From assembly GCF_003014495.1 (NCBI RefSeq), contig NZ_PYGC01000007.1:185689-249688 (forward strand): a DNA stretch of 64,000 bases, written 5' to 3'. The position numbers and the translations under genes are program-made. The DNA is from Prolixibacter denitrificans. GTDB taxonomy: Bacteria; Bacteroidota; Bacteroidia; Bacteroidales; Prolixibacteraceae. The number at the start of each line of letters is the position of its first letter. Position 1 is the stretch's first letter. Below the pieces are notes generated by a model. It was not told where the DNA came from. It saw only the letters and a program-made list of their open reading frames with translations, and did no database searches. Shown one piece after another: positions 9,559-17,730 of this stretch.

Positions 9559-12213
9559 TCAGAATGAATAGGTAACGGTCATTGTTGTTGCTCGTCCGGT
9601 AATCGGCCGGGCACGCATGTAATTGACTGAATTGTTGGTAAAAGGATCCGCTTCCATTTCAGTAAAACCGAGTGTGTTCGTTAAGTTATTCACATTCACC
9701 CGCAACGATAGTCCTTTCGTTATAGCGTAATTCGCAAATGCATTCACGTATGCAAATCCGGGTAACACAACAGAGTTATCATCTTGTGAGTATACTTTAG
9801 TTGTTCCGACCAGGCTCATTCCCAATGCACCTTTTCCGATGGTGTACGACGGACTGATATTGTACATCAGAGTTGGAACACGGCGCGGTGTATTACCTAC
9901 GTTATCAGCAGTAAGACTCTTCGTGATTTCTGCTTTAGTGAACGTTCCACCGGAATTAATATTCAGGTTTCCGGTCCGAATAACCGTCTCCAGTTCAGCT
10001 CCGTAAGATTTGTACTTGTTATTGATAATCTTGTTGAATTCGGTATTCTGCTCATCCACATGGTTGTAAAATCCGGTCAGGAAGATACCGGCCACCGGCG
10101 AGTTGTACTTGAATCCTAATTCAGCTTGCTTGATACCATCATTGCTCAAACCTTTAACAGTTTTACCTGCAGCGGTAATAAATGGAGTGTACAACAAACG
10201 GTCGGCATTGGCGCGTCCTCCTTTACTGTAACGGGCGAACACAGCCTTGTGCGCATCGAATTTATAATTGGCACCAACCGAATAAGAAGCATAGTGATAA
10301 GAATAACTTACCGGATGTGGGTTGGAGTTATCCAAAACTGTTACGCTCTGTTCAACAGGCGAAATATTGCCATCCTTGTTCACATCAACCTGAGCTTGTT
10401 CATTACCAAGGTAATAACCGAATGCATCTCCCATATCGTAACGAACACTGGCATCAACATTCAATTTATCAGTTACATCGACTCCCATATTCGCGTAAGG
10501 AGCATCAATGGTGTAAGTCATATCATAACCACGGGTACAGCAGTTGCCCCACGCCGGAACACCATGGGCGGTCAGTCCGCCTTCACTGTAAAATGAACTG
10601 TCGGCACTGGCCACATTCATCAGGCGTGGCTGATTCTGAACATCGGTCAGATAAGTCTGCCACAACCAGGTCATGGCAATGCGCTGTGAAGCATGATAGT
10701 AACCGGCTGTTACGTGGAAGTTATCGAGTTGTTTCGAAATGTGTACATCGTTGGTGAAGTTGTCCAGGTTGTTCAATTGCACATCAAACGTGTGCAACAG
10801 CATCAGCAATCCGTTTCCATTCAGATTGGAAAGCTGTGACTGTGTCAGAGGCGTACCGGCATTGGCACCGTTTGCATAACTCAATGTCGCGCCGGCCCCT
10901 GCTAAACTGGTAGCCATTTCGTCAGCGGGTTTCAGGCTTACCGGGAACGGTGAATTGAAAGAACCGTGGTTAAAAGCTAACTGTCCCCTATCGTGAACAG
11001 TCCAGCCATTTCCTAAATCGAAGTTAAATTCAGCTCCTACTGCATCTGAAATCGGATGCATTCCGTCAGCCATGTTGAAAGAACGACTGTTTCCGTTGGC
11101 ATCAACAGACAGCTGATGAATAAAATAAGGACTCTGCAATGCAGCATGCTTCAGGTCAAACCCGGGAATGGATTTATAGGTCGGATTCGAACCGGTTCCG
11201 GTTACCATGACCGGCATCGGCATATACGAAATCGCCCGATCGTTCAGGTGCTTCAGGTACAACCTTACGTAACCTTTGTCGAACTCCTTGGTGAAGTTGG
11301 CTTTAATCTGACCACCTTTATTGGCTGTAAATCCGGCATTTCGTGGCCCAACACCTTCGCGGTAGAAACCGCCGATGTTAAAACGGAAACCGTTACCAAG
11401 AGGTGCTCCGTAGTCAAAGTCGGTGCGGAATGTTTGGTAATCGAGGCCAATGGTTGTTCCAATGCTTCCGCCTTTCTTCACTCCGGTTTTGCTGATAAAA
11501 TTGATGATACCAGCCGGTGAGTTACTGGCCAGTGTGGATGCACTACCACCTTTCAATGCCTCTACGCGGGCCACTGTTTGATCGGAGCGCAGGAAAATAT
11601 CGGCGTTACCGAAGGAGATATCACCGAATTGCATTACCGGCATTCCATCTTCCTGAAGTTGCAGGAATTTCGCACCTCCGGTCGAAATCGGTACACCACG
11701 AACTGAAATGTTGGCGTTACCTTCACCACCTGTCGACTCAGAGTGTACACCCGGAATGTTTTTGAACAACTCGGCCGTTGTCGTTGCACTGAACTCTTCC
11801 ATTGCCTTTGGCTTGAGACTCGTCAGTGAAACACTGGAATTGATGGCCGATTTAGGGTTAACCACACCGGTTACAACCACCTGGTCCAAACCGATGAGGT
11901 CTTGTGACAAAGCAAAATTGACCGTTGCAGTCTGCCCATCTTTGACTGTGACACTTTTTTGCACTTTGTTGTAACTGATGAACTGAGCCACCAGATCGAA
12001 AGACCCGGCTTTCACTTTGGTAAGTTGGTAATTTCCGTTGGCATCAGTTATGGTACCTGTATAAGTTCCCTTAATCAGGACACTGGCACCCACCAGCGGT
12101 TCACCGGTCTTCTTGTCGGTGATTTTCCCTTTAATGACTCCGGTTCCCTGGGCAAAAGAAATAACAGGGACCATAAGCAGCAGCAGGGTAAGCTGCATTA
12201 ATTTCCGTTTCAT
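9559..12213 (-). CDS. TonB-dependent outer-membrane receptor, probable sucrose/oligosaccharide importer
   Basis: The 884-residue protein has a signal peptide (MKRKLMQLTLLLLMVPVISFAQ). A carboxypeptidase-regulatory-like beta-sandwich follows (about 25-110, GVIKGKITDKKTGEPLVGAS). The plug domain is at about 130-240 (VKPKAMEEF..., NISVRGVPIS), and a 22-strand barrel ends in an aromatic residue (MTVTYSF). It imports ligand using TonB energy. It is the first gene of the operon with sucrose phosphorylase and symporter. No susD-like lipoprotein gene is adjacent, so this is not a standard SusC/D pair but resembles single-receptor carbohydrate loci. A promoter and operator-like sequences lie upstream. 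The substrate is inferred from the neighbours; a siderophore role is unlikely in this context. Confidence 0.88.
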   Translation of the reverse strand: MKRKLMQLTLLLLMVPVISFAQGTGVIKGKITDKKTGEPLVGASVLIKGTYTGTITDANGNYQLTKVKAGSFDLVAQFISYNKVQKSVTVKDGQTATVNFALSQDLIGLDQVVVTGVVNPKSAINSSVSLTSLKPKAMEEFSATTTAELFKNIPGVHSESTGGEGNANISVRGVPISTGGAKFLQLQEDGMPVMQFGDISFGNADIFLRSDQTVARVEALKGGSASTLASNSPAGIINFISKTGVKKGGSIGTTIGLDYQTFRTDFDYGAPLGNGFRFNIGGFYREGVGPRNAGFTANKGGQIKANFTKEFDKGYVRLYLKHLNDRAISYMPMPVMVTGTGSNPTYKSIPGFDLKHAALQSPYFIHQLSVDANGNSRSFNMADGMHPISDAVGAEFNFDLGNGWTVHDRGQLAFNHGSFNSPFPVSLKPADEMATSLAGAGATLSYANGANAGTPLTQSQLSNLNGNGLLMLLHTFDVQLNNLDNFTNDVHISKQLDNFHVTAGYYHASQRIAMTWLWQTYLTDVQNQPRLMNVASADSSFYSEGGLTAHGVPAWGNCCTRGYDMTYTIDAPYANMGVDVTDKLNVDASVRYDMGDAFGYYLGNEQAQVDVNKDGNISPVEQSVTVLDNSNPHPVSYSYHYASYSVGANYKFDAHKAVFARYSKGGRANADRLLYTPFITAAGKTVKGLSNDGIKQAELGFKYNSPVAGIFLTGFYNHVDEQNTEFNKIINNKYKSYGAELETVIRTGNLNINSGGTFTKAEITKSLTADNVGNTPRRVPTLMYNISPSYTIGKGALGMSLVGTTKVYSQDDNSVVLPGFAYVNAFANYAITKGLSLRVNVNNLTNTLGFTEMEADPFTNNSVNYMRARPITGRATTMTVTYSF

Positions 12214-12298
12214 AGTTTTTGGATTTATGTGATTTCAAATACAAATTTTCAATCCGAGATTCTTCGAAAACATGTTTTCATTTGTACCAATCAGCGGA

Positions 12299-12329
12299 CA
12301 AATCTATATTCCCAATCATCCAAAAACAA
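12299..12329 (-). promoter_or_regulatory. Putative promoter of the sucrose operon
   Basis: On the minus strand, TTG (12329-12327), a 20-base spacer and TAGATTTG (12306-12299) match the Bacteroidota pattern TTG-N19-21-TAnnTTTG. It would leave a 5' leader of about 80 bases before the receptor gene. Confidence 0.6.
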
Positions 12330-12365
12330 TAGATTTTCAGTAGGTTGAAGTCCATTTAGCATTTC

Positions 12366-12388
12366 AACCGGTTTCGCAACCGGTTGCG
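12366..12388. promoter_or_regulatory. LacI-type operator: perfect 14-bp palindrome with a second half-overlapping core
   Basis: CGCAACCGGTTGCG at 12375-12388 is a perfect palindrome centred on C|G, the layout of LacI-family operators. A second AACCGGTT core lies at 12366-12373, 12 bases upstream of the core in the palindrome. The site is between the divergent receptor and lacI-type genes, upstream of both inferred promoters, so it probably binds the adjacent regulator. Confidence 0.75.
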
Positions 12389-12453
12389 GTTGATAACTTT
12401 TTCATTGTTCTTTAACATTTATGTTACTTAGATTTAATAAACGAAGAATTTCC

Positions 12454-12461
12454 TACCTTTG
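12454..12461 (+). promoter_or_regulatory. -7 box of the LacI-family regulator gene
   Basis: TACCTTTG fits TAnnTTTG and lies 24 bases before the ATG at 12485. I do not find a convincing TTG -33 element at the proper distance. Confidence 0.5.
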
Positions 12462-12484
12462 GATGGTCATCAGCTTAACCATGC

Positions 12485-13495
12485 ATGAGCCAGAGTATCA
12501 CGATCAAAGACATTGCAAAACTCCTGGGATTATCGAAATCAACCGTAAGCAGGGCGTTAAAAGACCATCCTGACATCAGCCCGGAGACCAAACGTGCCGT
12601 TAAAGAGATTGCCGAAAAACTGCACTACAAGCCAAACCATGTGGCCATTTCGTTGCGTCACCGAAAAAGCCGGATGATTGGTTTATTGGTACCTAATATT
12701 TCCTACTTCTTTTTCCCGTCGGTTATCGAAGGCATCGAGGAAATCGTGCATGAGCATGGATACCAGTTGATGATTTTACAGTCGAATGAATCCTACGAGC
12801 GCGAAGTGAACAGTATCGATACCATGTTGGCCAATAATGTGGAAGGTATTCTTGCTTCGGTTTCCCGGAAAACGGAAGATTTCAGTCATTTCAAAAATGT
12901 CATCGACCGTGATATTCCCATTGTCTTTTTCGACCGTGTTCCGGAAGAAATTAAAGCCGACATGGTTCTGGTTGATGATATTCGTGGGACATACGATGGT
13001 GTTAAACATTTACTGGATACCGGAAGGAAGCAAATCGCGATCTGCATTGGTCACCCCAATCTATTGATTAGCAAAAATCGTTTGAAAGGATACAAAATGG
13101 CCCTTAACGAAGTGGGCCTCGAAGTGGAGGAAAAGTACATTATATCCGGACAATCGATCGATGATGTGGAGCGTGCAACCCATCAGCTTTTGAATCAGGA
13201 AAATCCCCCGGATGGAATTTTCGCGATAAGCGACCTGACCATGACCGGCATCATGAGAGCCATTTATGCCAATCGTCTTCGCATTCCGGAAGACATCGCA
13301 GTAATCGGATTTTGTGAAGAGCCCTTCAGTACGATGTACAACCCTCCTTTATCGACCATCCAACCCATGGGCTTTGAAATCGGGAAAATGGCCACCGAAG
13401 TGTTGTTTACTCGTATCCAGGCAGAGCACGGCTTTATGATGACACCCGAAATCCACAACATCACCAGCAAAATGGTTATCAGGGGCTCGACCTGA
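12485..13495 (+). CDS. LacI family transcriptional regulator
   Basis: The 336-residue protein has an N-terminal helix-turn-helix with the hinge helix (ITIKDIAKLLGLSKSTVSRA, then ALKDHPDISPETK and LHYKPNHVA) and a periplasmic-binding-protein-like effector domain (RMIGLLVPNISYFFFPSVIEG onward). The arrangement is typical for sugar-responsive repressors or activators. It is divergent from the sucrose operon, and the palindrome between them is its likely binding site. The effector would be sucrose or a breakdown product (inference). Confidence 0.92.
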   Translation: MSQSITIKDIAKLLGLSKSTVSRALKDHPDISPETKRAVKEIAEKLHYKPNHVAISLRHRKSRMIGLLVPNISYFFFPSVIEGIEEIVHEHGYQLMILQSNESYEREVNSIDTMLANNVEGILASVSRKTEDFSHFKNVIDRDIPIVFFDRVPEEIKADMVLVDDIRGTYDGVKHLLDTGRKQIAICIGHPNLLISKNRLKGYKMALNEVGLEVEEKYIISGQSIDDVERATHQLLNQENPPDGIFAISDLTMTGIMRAIYANRLRIPEDIAVIGFCEEPFSTMYNPPLSTIQPMGFEIGKMATEVLFTRIQAEHGFMMTPEIHNITSKMVIRGST

Positions 13496-13605
13496 TTTCA
13501 GCAATTACCCAATTTTGTCTGACAATACCGAAAGTCTTCTCTCTTTTTGCCTTTCCTTATATTCCTTTTAACTTTGATCGGGTCGAACTTAAATACCCGA
13601 TAAGT

Positions 13606-14424
13606 ATGAGCATTGTATTAATGATTCTTGCCGGAATTGTTGTTTTGTCACTGTTGGTTATCCTCACCGGTTCGCTGGTATTCAGAGGAAAAATATCACG
13701 GGAAGTAAATCGTTTGATGTCAGCGGAAGAAAGCTCACTACCGGGAGTGATTCGGGCCGACAAATTAAATGGACTTCCTGAGCCTGTCAAACGCTATTTG
13801 AAATATGCCGGAGTTGTGGATAAAAGAGAATTGCTGCGTCTGCGCATCAGCCAGAAGGGCGAAATCAGGACAGACAGGGACCAGAGATGGATGCCGTTCA
13901 GAGCGGAGCAATTTGTCTCTACAACAAAACCCGGATTTCTGTGGCGGGCCAATACATTTCCCATCCTGGTAAGAGACATGTTCGATGGTAAAAAAGGAAG
14001 TATGCGCATCAATTTACTGGGCTTGCGCAACCTGGCGATTGCTGAAACACGTGAAATAGATCAGGGTTCGCTCATGCGCTACCTGGGTGAAATGGTTTGG
14101 TATCCAACAGCTTTCCTGAGCGATAAAATAACCTGGCACCCAATGGACGAGAATTCAGCCATGGCGGTTATCAAAGCAGGTAATACAACTGCGGAGGGCG
14201 TATTTCATTTTAATGCATTTGGGCAGGTAGAAATGTTTACTGCCAAACGCTACCGCGAAATACACGGTCACTTCGAGCTGGATAAATGGATGGCTCAGAT
14301 GGAAGAATACCGCGATGCAGAGGGTTTTATGATACCGTTTAAAGGAACCGTTTCGTGGAAACTGCCGGAAGGAGATTTGGATTATTTCCGGTTCGAACTG
14401 ACTGCCTACCACCGAATTTCCTGA
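13606..14424 (+). CDS. Conserved membrane-anchored protein of the DUF6544/DUF6920 type
   Basis: The 272-residue protein has one N-terminal membrane helix (residues 2-26, IVLMILAGIVVLSLLVILTG) and a soluble domain with GLPEPVKRYLKYAGVV, RMNLLGLRNLAIAE-like and MVWYPTAFL motifs. I associate these with an uncharacterised family (DUF6544/DUF6920, from memory), and no catalytic motif is evident. It lies after the LacI gene on the same strand, 110 bases away, and is probably separate. It converges with the ferritin-like gene. Confidence 0.6.
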   Translation: MSIVLMILAGIVVLSLLVILTGSLVFRGKISREVNRLMSAEESSLPGVIRADKLNGLPEPVKRYLKYAGVVDKRELLRLRISQKGEIRTDRDQRWMPFRAEQFVSTTKPGFLWRANTFPILVRDMFDGKKGSMRINLLGLRNLAIAETREIDQGSLMRYLGEMVWYPTAFLSDKITWHPMDENSAMAVIKAGNTTAEGVFHFNAFGQVEMFTAKRYREIHGHFELDKWMAQMEEYRDAEGFMIPFKGTVSWKLPEGDLDYFRFELTAYHRIS

Positions 14425-14448
14425 CAAAAACTACTCATACCAGGATGA

Positions 14449-14489
14449 CGTAAAAGAAAAATGGTCACTCTCCCGTAGGAAAATGACCA
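14449..14489 (-). terminator. Probable terminator of the ferritin-like gene
   Basis: TGGTCA (14462-14467) pairs with TGACCA (14484-14489). Read on the minus strand the hairpin runs into a T-rich tract (complement of 14449-14461). Confidence 0.5.
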
Positions 14490-14517
14490 CTATCTCAAGT
14501 TTGGGAAGTGTTTTCAG

Positions 14518-15030
14518 CTATTTACGTAACTTGAGAAAATCTTGTTTCATTCTTTCCAAATCGGCCAGCCAATCTTCAATCTCCTGCTCGTGCTCCAACT
14601 CTTCGTTTAGAATGGTGGTGGCCATTTGATAGGTTGTATGATCTTTCCCATAGGTAAAATCAGCGATATCCTTGTAACGCTGAATGGCACAGCGTTCTGC
14701 GTCTAGATTTTGATTGAGTACCAATTCAATATACGGATCGGTCGGTTCTTCATATTTGCATTTGCTTAGCTTCACCCACTCCGCCGGGTTCAGCACCGGT
14801 GTTCCACCTAATTGTACAATACGGTCGGCGACCATAACGGCATGATTCAGTTCCTGATCGGCATGAATCATCAACTCAGGTTCTACCTCGCTACGCATGG
14901 GACCTTCTATTACACGGGCTCCAATCCAGTACTGATAATACGCCAGCCATTCTTCACTTAAGGCTTCATTTAATGTTTTAATGAGTTTTTCTACATCCAG
15001 GTTAAGGATGTCAATTCCACGTTTTCCCAT
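14518..15030 (-). CDS. Ferritin-like diiron protein of the DPS-like (thioferritin) type
   Basis: The 170-residue four-helix protein carries the di-iron ligands Glu27, Glu60/His63 (DQELNH), Glu112 and Glu144/His147 (EELEHE). Two cysteines, Cys91 and Cys114, lie near the ligand helices, a pattern I associate with DPS-like 'thioferritins' described from archaea and Bacteroides fragilis. Such proteins store iron while consuming peroxide and protect anaerobes in air. It is cytoplasmic and monocistronic, with a terminator on its 3' side. Plain bacterioferritin is the alternative, but no haem-ligand Met was identified. Confidence 0.75.
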   Translation of the reverse strand: MGKRGIDILNLDVEKLIKTLNEALSEEWLAYYQYWIGARVIEGPMRSEVEPELMIHADQELNHAVMVADRIVQLGGTPVLNPAEWVKLSKCKYEEPTDPYIELVLNQNLDAERCAIQRYKDIADFTYGKDHTTYQMATTILNEELEHEQEIEDWLADLERMKQDFLKLRK

Positions 15031-15141
15031 GATTTCAATCTGTTTTTTGGTTTGAGTAGGCTTAAGTTAATGATTAAAAAACAGATATCCGGTTAGAATC
15101 ATTATAAAAACCGGCGTTCTACCATTCGAATCAGAAAAAAC

Positions 15142-15167
15142 AAAAAAGGACGGCTTTTGCCGTCCTT
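15142..15167 (-). terminator. Terminator of the Sel1-repeat gene
   Basis: A perfect 9-bp stem AAGGACGGC / GCCGTCCTT (15146-15167) with a TTTT loop. On the minus strand it runs into T6. Confidence 0.85.
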
Positions 15168-15191
15168 GAAAATTTATTAATCAATAATATG

Positions 15192-16202
15192 CTAAAAAAG
15201 CGAATTCTTTCGTGGTTTGTCTGCCCTTTTTTCCTTTTTTAAATCGATGTAGCGCTCCTCATTCTTACTCAGGAAGTCATCCAGTTTATAGCGTTTCCAA
15301 TATCTCAACGCTTCACTTTTCAGGAATTCATCATCTCCTTCCCCATAATACTCATTGAAATATTTCGCTGCTTGCTTTAGGTTACGCCGGACAACGTCAC
15401 CCAACACGTAATTCACTCCTATATAAAATTTGGCTACTACATCTCCATTTTCACTGGCTTTTCTGTAATAGCTGAAAGCTCGCCGATGATTTTTCTCTAC
15501 GCCCTCACCTTTTTCATACATCGTACCGATATTGTACAATGCAGCATGTTCGTTTTGCTCCGCAGCCTTCTTGAACCAGTCCATCGCCTGACCAAAGTCT
15601 TTTTTCCGGCCGATTCCCATCAGATATATATTTCCCATTTCGGTCTGTGCCAACCGGTATCCGGCTTCCGCCGACTTCAGATACCAGTTATATGATTCGG
15701 TCTCCGATTCTTTATCACCAAACTCCTTATCGGCGTATGCTTTCGCCAGCAGGTACATGTATACACTGTCGCCGTTTTCGGCACATCTGCGCATCCAATA
15801 AAGGGCTGCTTCCCTTTCCGGCTGTACTTTGTCAAAATGGTGATACAGCTCCTTCTGGGCATCCAAATTTCCATCATAGCCGGCCTTCTTCTGCCAGTAT
15901 CTCGAACTATCAATATTTTTCGAAAGCCCAAGCTTACCAAACTGGTACAACTGGCTCAGCCGGTACTCCGCTTTCTCATATCCGGCTTCCGCCGATTTAA
16001 AATACCAATACCGGGCAGCTTTCGCATTTCGAGCTACTCCATGGCCGGCCTCATAGTAAGTTGCCAGCGTAAATTGTGCTACCGGATCGTTGGAAACAGC
16101 CTTGCGCTGAAGTTGTGCAACATCCACTTCCTGAGCTTTTAGCAAGCCACTTACCCCCAGAAGTAAAGTGATGAGAGCTATTTTGAACTGAATTTTTTTC
16201 AT
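15192..16202 (-). CDS. Exported Sel1-like repeat protein
   Basis: The 336-residue protein has a signal peptide (MKKIQFKIALITLLLGVSGLLKAQ) and then a row of about seven Sel1-like TPR repeats. Each has the form A-x-Y-x-G-x-G-x3-A-x-Y-W-x-x-A-A-x-x-G; examples are ATYYEAGHGVARNAKAARYW, GNIYLMGIGRKKDFGQAMDW and GTMYEKGEGVEKNHRRAFSY. Such proteins are periplasmic or surface scaffolds for protein-protein contacts. No enzymatic residues are expected. The C-terminus is short and basic. It is a single gene with its own terminator. Confidence 0.85.
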   Translation of the reverse strand: MKKIQFKIALITLLLGVSGLLKAQEVDVAQLQRKAVSNDPVAQFTLATYYEAGHGVARNAKAARYWYFKSAEAGYEKAEYRLSQLYQFGKLGLSKNIDSSRYWQKKAGYDGNLDAQKELYHHFDKVQPEREAALYWMRRCAENGDSVYMYLLAKAYADKEFGDKESETESYNWYLKSAEAGYRLAQTEMGNIYLMGIGRKKDFGQAMDWFKKAAEQNEHAALYNIGTMYEKGEGVEKNHRRAFSYYRKASENGDVVAKFYIGVNYVLGDVVRRNLKQAAKYFNEYYGEGDDEFLKSEALRYWKRYKLDDFLSKNEERYIDLKKEKRADKPRKNSLF

Positions 16203-16373
16203 AATCGAACGGTTTTTCGGCGAAGAAGGATTTTCTTTTCTCTCAAAGATATTACGTTTATTTGAATCTTTTATTGTTTAGTTTTCAGGATTTTTTTCGC
16301 AATCCATTCTCATTTAATGGCAGTTAGCATTATTCTTTTCAAATAATTCCCGCTAAATAACATAAAAATATAC

Positions 16374-16406
16374 AAAAAAAGTCCGAGTTATAAAACTCAG
16401 ACTTTT
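16374..16406 (-). terminator. Terminator of the tRNA-Arg gene
   Basis: A stem AAAAGTC-C-GAGTT / AACTC-A-GACTTTT (one C-A mismatch) with an ATAA loop lies directly downstream of the tRNA on the minus strand and runs into T7. Confidence 0.8.
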
Positions 16407-16409
16407 CTG

Positions 16410-16483
16410 TGATCCAGGCGGGACTCGAACCCGCAACCGGCAGCTTAGAAGGCTGCTGCTCTATCCAGTTGAGCTACCAGACC
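16410..16483 (-). tRNA. tRNA-Arg (anticodon TCT)
   Basis: The minus strand folds into a full cloverleaf. The 7-bp acceptor stem has three G-U pairs, the D-arm is GCTC...GAGC, the anticodon arm is GCAGC-CTTCTAA-GCTGC with anticodon TCT, and the T-arm is GCGGG-TTCGAGT-CCCGC. The 3' CCA is not encoded. It reads AGA codons. Confidence 0.95.
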
Positions 16484-16510
16484 ATCCTTTATTTTGCGCT
16501 GCAAATATAT

Positions 16511-16549
16511 AAAATATCCCCGTTCTCTAAAGGGAAACAGGGATATTTT
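16511..16549 (-). terminator. Probable terminator of asnA
   Basis: A perfect 10-bp inverted repeat AAAATATCCC (16511-16520) / GGGATATTTT (16540-16549) lies 16 bases after the asnA stop. The T-run after it is only moderate. Confidence 0.6.
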
Positions 16550-16564
16550 GTCTGATTTTATTCC

Positions 16565-17599
16565 TTAAACCAATACAATATTATGCTCAGCACACTGCTG
16601 CACCATATCTTCCGGCCACAAACTGGCCTGCACCTCACCGATATGCGCTTTCCGGAGGAAATACATGCACAAACGTGATTGGCCAATTCCGCCACCAATC
16701 GATAGCGGTAATTCGCCCTTCAGCAACTTCTTGTGGAATAACAATTGCTTGCGGTCTTCCGTGCCTGACAATTTTAACTGCTTTTCAAGCGCTTTCTTAT
16801 CAACACGTATTCCCATCGACGATAATTCGAATGAACGGTTGAGCATACTGTTCCAAACAATAATATCTCCATTTAAACCTTTGTATCCATCGGAATTGGA
16901 CGTGGACCAATCATCGTAATCCGGTGCTCGTCCATCGTGCACCTCACCATTTGCCATGGTTCCGCCGATGCCAATAATAAAAACGGCACCGTAGGCTTTG
17001 GCAGCCTCATCTTCCCTCTCCTTCGGCGTCAAATCCGGATAACGCTCGGCCAGTTCTTCTGCATGAATAAATGTAATCTCATCGGGTAACGACGGTTTCA
17101 GTTTGGAATAATTTTCATAAACCATAAACTCCGTCCGCAGCAACACAGCATAAATCTGCCGAACTACTTTTTTCAGAAAATTCAGCGATCGCTGTTCCGA
17201 GGTAATCACTTTTTCCCAATCCCACTGATCGACATACAGTGAATGCATATTCGAGAGTTCCTCATCTGCCCGGATGGCATTCATGTCGGTATAAATTCCA
17301 TAACCTACCGGGATGCCGTATTTCGCCAGCATCATGCGCTTCCATTTGGCGAGCGATTGGACAACTTCCGCCTCCTTGTCGTCGAATTCCTTTACCGGAA
17401 ACGAAACGGGTCGTTCAACGCCGTTCAAATCGTCGTTTACGCCGGTTCCTTTCAAAACAAAAAGCGGTGCTGTCACCCTTCTCAGTCTCAATTCTGCAGA
17501 CAGGTTCTCCTGGAAAAAATCTTTCACAAACTTGATAGCCTTCTCCGTATTCTTCAAGTCAAGAAGTGGCTTGTAGTTTTCAGGAAAATATAGATTCAT
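16565..17599 (-). CDS. asnA: Aspartate--ammonia ligase (asparagine synthetase A)
   Basis: The enzyme makes asparagine from aspartate, ammonia and ATP, releasing AMP and PPi. Its 344 residues match the AsnA length and its class II aminoacyl-tRNA-synthetase-like fold. Motifs include ELRLRRVTAPLFV, KWKRMMLAKYGIPVGYGIY, YVDQWDWEKVI, and ELSSMGIRVD followed by SIGGGIGQSRLCMYFLRKAHIGEVQ, the motif-3 arginine region. A -7 box TACATTTG lies on the minus strand at 17635-17628, about 30 bases upstream. It is monocistronic between tRNA-Arg and the DUF2891 gene. Confidence 0.95.
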   Translation of the reverse strand: MNLYFPENYKPLLDLKNTEKAIKFVKDFFQENLSAELRLRRVTAPLFVLKGTGVNDDLNGVERPVSFPVKEFDDKEAEVVQSLAKWKRMMLAKYGIPVGYGIYTDMNAIRADEELSNMHSLYVDQWDWEKVITSEQRSLNFLKKVVRQIYAVLLRTEFMVYENYSKLKPSLPDEITFIHAEELAERYPDLTPKEREDEAAKAYGAVFIIGIGGTMANGEVHDGRAPDYDDWSTSNSDGYKGLNGDIIVWNSMLNRSFELSSMGIRVDKKALEKQLKLSGTEDRKQLLFHKKLLKGELPLSIGGGIGQSRLCMYFLRKAHIGEVQASLWPEDMVQQCAEHNIVLV

Positions 17600-17730
17600 G
17601 CCTTTGGATTTATTAGTTTAACATCGGCAAATGTAACAGATTTGAATATTCAGTCTCCTGAAAATATGAGTTTCAAAAACATGTTGTGACATTTGCTTAT
17701 TATCAGAAAACTTTTCCGACAAACACTAAA

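Noticed and set aside
10182..10757. 191-codon plus-strand frame inside the TonB receptor
   Set aside because: It mirrors a well-conserved receptor and is rich in His, Arg and Ser as expected for an antisense shadow.
9559..12213. SusC/SusD polysaccharide locus
   Set aside because: There is a TonB receptor, but no SusD-like lipoprotein and no sigma/anti-sigma genes, so the locus is a single-receptor sugar system.
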